Assembly: GCA_002315255.1 (NCBI GenBank)
Contig: DCGM01000008.1
Span: 1-14,734, forward strand
Length of the DNA stretch: 14,734 bases
DNA from: Lachnospiraceae bacterium UBA1778
Lineage (GTDB): Bacteria; Bacillota; Clostridia; Lachnospirales; Lachnospiraceae
Reading direction: 5' to 3'
Shown here in pieces: positions 13,454-14,734 of the stretch. Positions within the stretch are counted from its first letter, which is position 1; each line of letters opens with the position of its first letter. The notes beneath the pieces were generated by a model that was not told the origin of the DNA, did not search any database, and saw nothing but the letters and a program-made list of their open reading frames with translations. Both the position numbers and the translations under genes were made by a program.

Positions 13454-14509
13454 ATGGTACGCATTGATAAAAACTTTGAACTGAATACCGGATACGATCT
13501 AAGCCGCATCGGCACCCCGGATCGTCTTCTCTTTTTCGATATCGAGACGACCGGCCTGTCGGCGAGCTCCTCATCGCTTTATCTCCTCGGGTGCATGTAT
13601 GTTGAGGAGGAGCATTGGCATTTTACGCAATGGCTGATCGAATCGTTCTCTGATGAGCTCCCCGTCCTTCGGGCCTTTTCAGAGCTTCTTTCGCATTTCG
13701 ATACCGCCGTCACGTTCAATGGGGATTCGTTTGACATAAATTATCTCAATATGTGCGCCAAAGAGTACGGTTTAAGCGACCTTTTCGACGGGGTCAATTC
13801 ATTTGACCTGATTAAGAAAGTCCGCCCTTTAAAGCGGTTTTTAGCGCTTCCGGACTGTAAGCTGAAAACGGTTGAGCGTTTCTTAGGAATCTATCGCGAG
13901 GATCCGTTCACCGGCGGCGAGCTCATTGAAGTCTACGAAGAGTTTACGCGGACGCACGACCTCCGGCTTCAGAAGACGCTCCTTCTCCACAATGAAGAGG
14001 ATATCTTAAACATGCCGCCGCTCCTACAGATTTTAGCTTATTCCGATTTTCTTTGCGGCACTTCGCTTTCATTGAAGGAATGCTATTTTAACCTTTCCGG
14101 AACGAAGCTCTCCTGCCTCGCCGAAGCTGATATCAGCTTCCCCGTCCCCGTCACCTATACAAACGATGACGGCATCACTGTTTCGCTTTCCGGTACCAAT
14201 GCTTCGTTTGAAATCCCTTCCTTCTCCGGTGAACTCAAATACTTTTACCCGAATGTGAAGGATTACTGGTATCTTCCGATGGAGGACCAGGCCTATCATA
14301 AAAAAATCGCAGGCTTCGTGGCGAAGGAGCACCGCGTTCCTGCAACGAAGGAAACCTGCTATACCCGGATGGAAGGCTTCTTCCTTCCCGCATTTTCCGG
14401 ATGCGAAAACGCGCAGTTCCGAAAATCCTTCTCGGATCCTGAAAGGTTCGTCCGTTATGAGGAAAACAAGCTCGCCGATTATCTGGAAGCCCTGGTACAT
14501 GCGCTTTGA
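13454..14509 (+). CDS. YprB-like RNase H-fold (DEDD-type) exonuclease-domain protein
   Basis: From the ATG at 13454 the product is 351 residues. Residues 25-200 form an RNase H-like exonuclease domain. FDIETTG (D29, E31) carries the first metal ligands, TFNGDSFDINYL (D91, D94) the second motif, and HNEEDILN (H179, D183) the last. The segment 'LPDCKLKTVERFLGI' (132-146) is typical of the YprB group (RNase_H_2). The remaining 150 residues form a separate C-terminal region (FYPNVKDYWYLP, KEHRVPATKETCYTRMEGFF) seen in clostridial members, role unknown. The frame is open upstream to a TTG at 13271, but that would run through the ruvA promoter, the 33-bp repeat and this gene's own promoter. The family normally starts about 25-30 residues before FDIETTG. 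No Shine-Dalgarno is visible. Substrate is unknown; it is presumably cytosolic. Confidence 0.88.
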   Translation: MVRIDKNFELNTGYDLSRIGTPDRLLFFDIETTGLSASSSSLYLLGCMYVEEEHWHFTQWLIESFSDELPVLRAFSELLSHFDTAVTFNGDSFDINYLNMCAKEYGLSDLFDGVNSFDLIKKVRPLKRFLALPDCKLKTVERFLGIYREDPFTGGELIEVYEEFTRTHDLRLQKTLLLHNEEDILNMPPLLQILAYSDFLCGTSLSLKECYFNLSGTKLSCLAEADISFPVPVTYTNDDGITVSLSGTNASFEIPSFSGELKYFYPNVKDYWYLPMEDQAYHKKIAGFVAKEHRVPATKETCYTRMEGFFLPAFSGCENAQFRKSFSDPERFVRYEENKLADYLEALVHAL

Positions 14510-14534
14510 ATTCCTTCCTCTCCAAAAATAGGTT

Positions 14535-14580
14535 AAACCGCCCCAGCCCCCTTGATATTAAGGGTTGAGGCGGTTTTCAT
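14535..14580 (+). terminator. Strong, probably bidirectional, rho-independent terminator
   Basis: AAACCGCC (14535-14542) pairs with GGCGGTTT (14569-14576), with an inner stem of CCCTT/AAGGG around GATATT and further pairing between. On the plus strand it ends in TTTTCATTT, 25 bp after the YprB-like stop. Read from the minus strand the same hairpin is followed by a run of five T (14529-14525), so it could also stop transcription entering from the right. Confidence 0.88.
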
Positions 14581-14734
14581 TTGCAAGTTTTGTCTCATAA
14601 CTCTATAAAGACCTACTTCGCAAGTTTCGTGCCGTCATCTGTGGTTAGCTTTCGTCAGCTGTTTCTCGTAAGCTTTCTTCGGCGGCTAAGCGCTGTCCCG
14701 ATTATTCTTAAGGCCGATTTAGCGAGGCTTCCGT
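14581..14734. other. Right-edge segment without a secure gene
   Basis: Two frames compete. On the minus strand a frame open from the right edge ends at a TGA (14657-14655). The same frame then continues RKLTTDDGTKLAK to a TAG, and the stretch repeats an AAAGCT motif about 24 bp apart. On the plus strand a frame from a GTG near 14630 is open to the edge but has no ribosome site. Given the bidirectional terminator next door, the 3' end of a minus-strand gene from the right is the better guess. Confidence 0.25.

Overview
The window looks like chromosomal DNA of a Gram-positive Clostridia-type bacterium, most likely Lachnospiraceae or a close relative. The evidence is a RecU-type rather than RuvC-type Holliday junction resolvase, a YprB-type RNase H-like protein, a long U32 'peptidase', strong AGGAG-type ribosome binding sites, SigA-type promoters and mid-range GC. 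The taxon is inferred from family resemblance only. Nothing points to a phage, plasmid, transposon or CRISPR array.

Layout, right to left along the minus strand. (1) ruvA-ruvB-U32 (13123 to 9014) form one transcription unit behind a promoter at 13278-13306 and a leader of about 148 nt. (2) A CtpE-like P-type ATPase (8840 to 6411) has its own near-consensus promoter at 8897-8925. (3) alaS (6285 to 3622) is followed closely by a small two-helix membrane protein, an RluA/RluD-family pseudouridine synthase, recU, a larger membrane protein with an exported domain, and a GNAT acetyltransferase cut by the left edge (stop/start overlap ATGA). No terminator is visible inside group 3, so it probably reads as an operon. 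On the plus strand is one gene, a YprB-like exonuclease-fold protein (13454 to 14509), divergent from ruvA and ended by a strong bidirectional hairpin terminator (14535-14580). The last 150 bases hold no secure gene.

Functionally these are housekeeping genes: branch migration (RuvAB) with its Firmicutes resolvase RecU a few genes away, tRNA charging (AlaRS), RNA modification (RluA/D family, and probably U32), and cation transport. I did not find a convincing new multi-gene system. The most unusual signals lie between the genes. Several gene borders are built from short degenerate tandem repeats with periods of 21, 22, 32 and 33 bp, close to two or three turns of DNA. The plus-strand gene has a good promoter whose predicted start point falls on its ATG, so its mRNA may be leaderless. 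The ruvA leader could fold into a closed multi-stem RNA, and the ATPase 5' UTR carries a 16-bp palindrome. Two membrane proteins of unknown function flank the rluD-like/recU pair.
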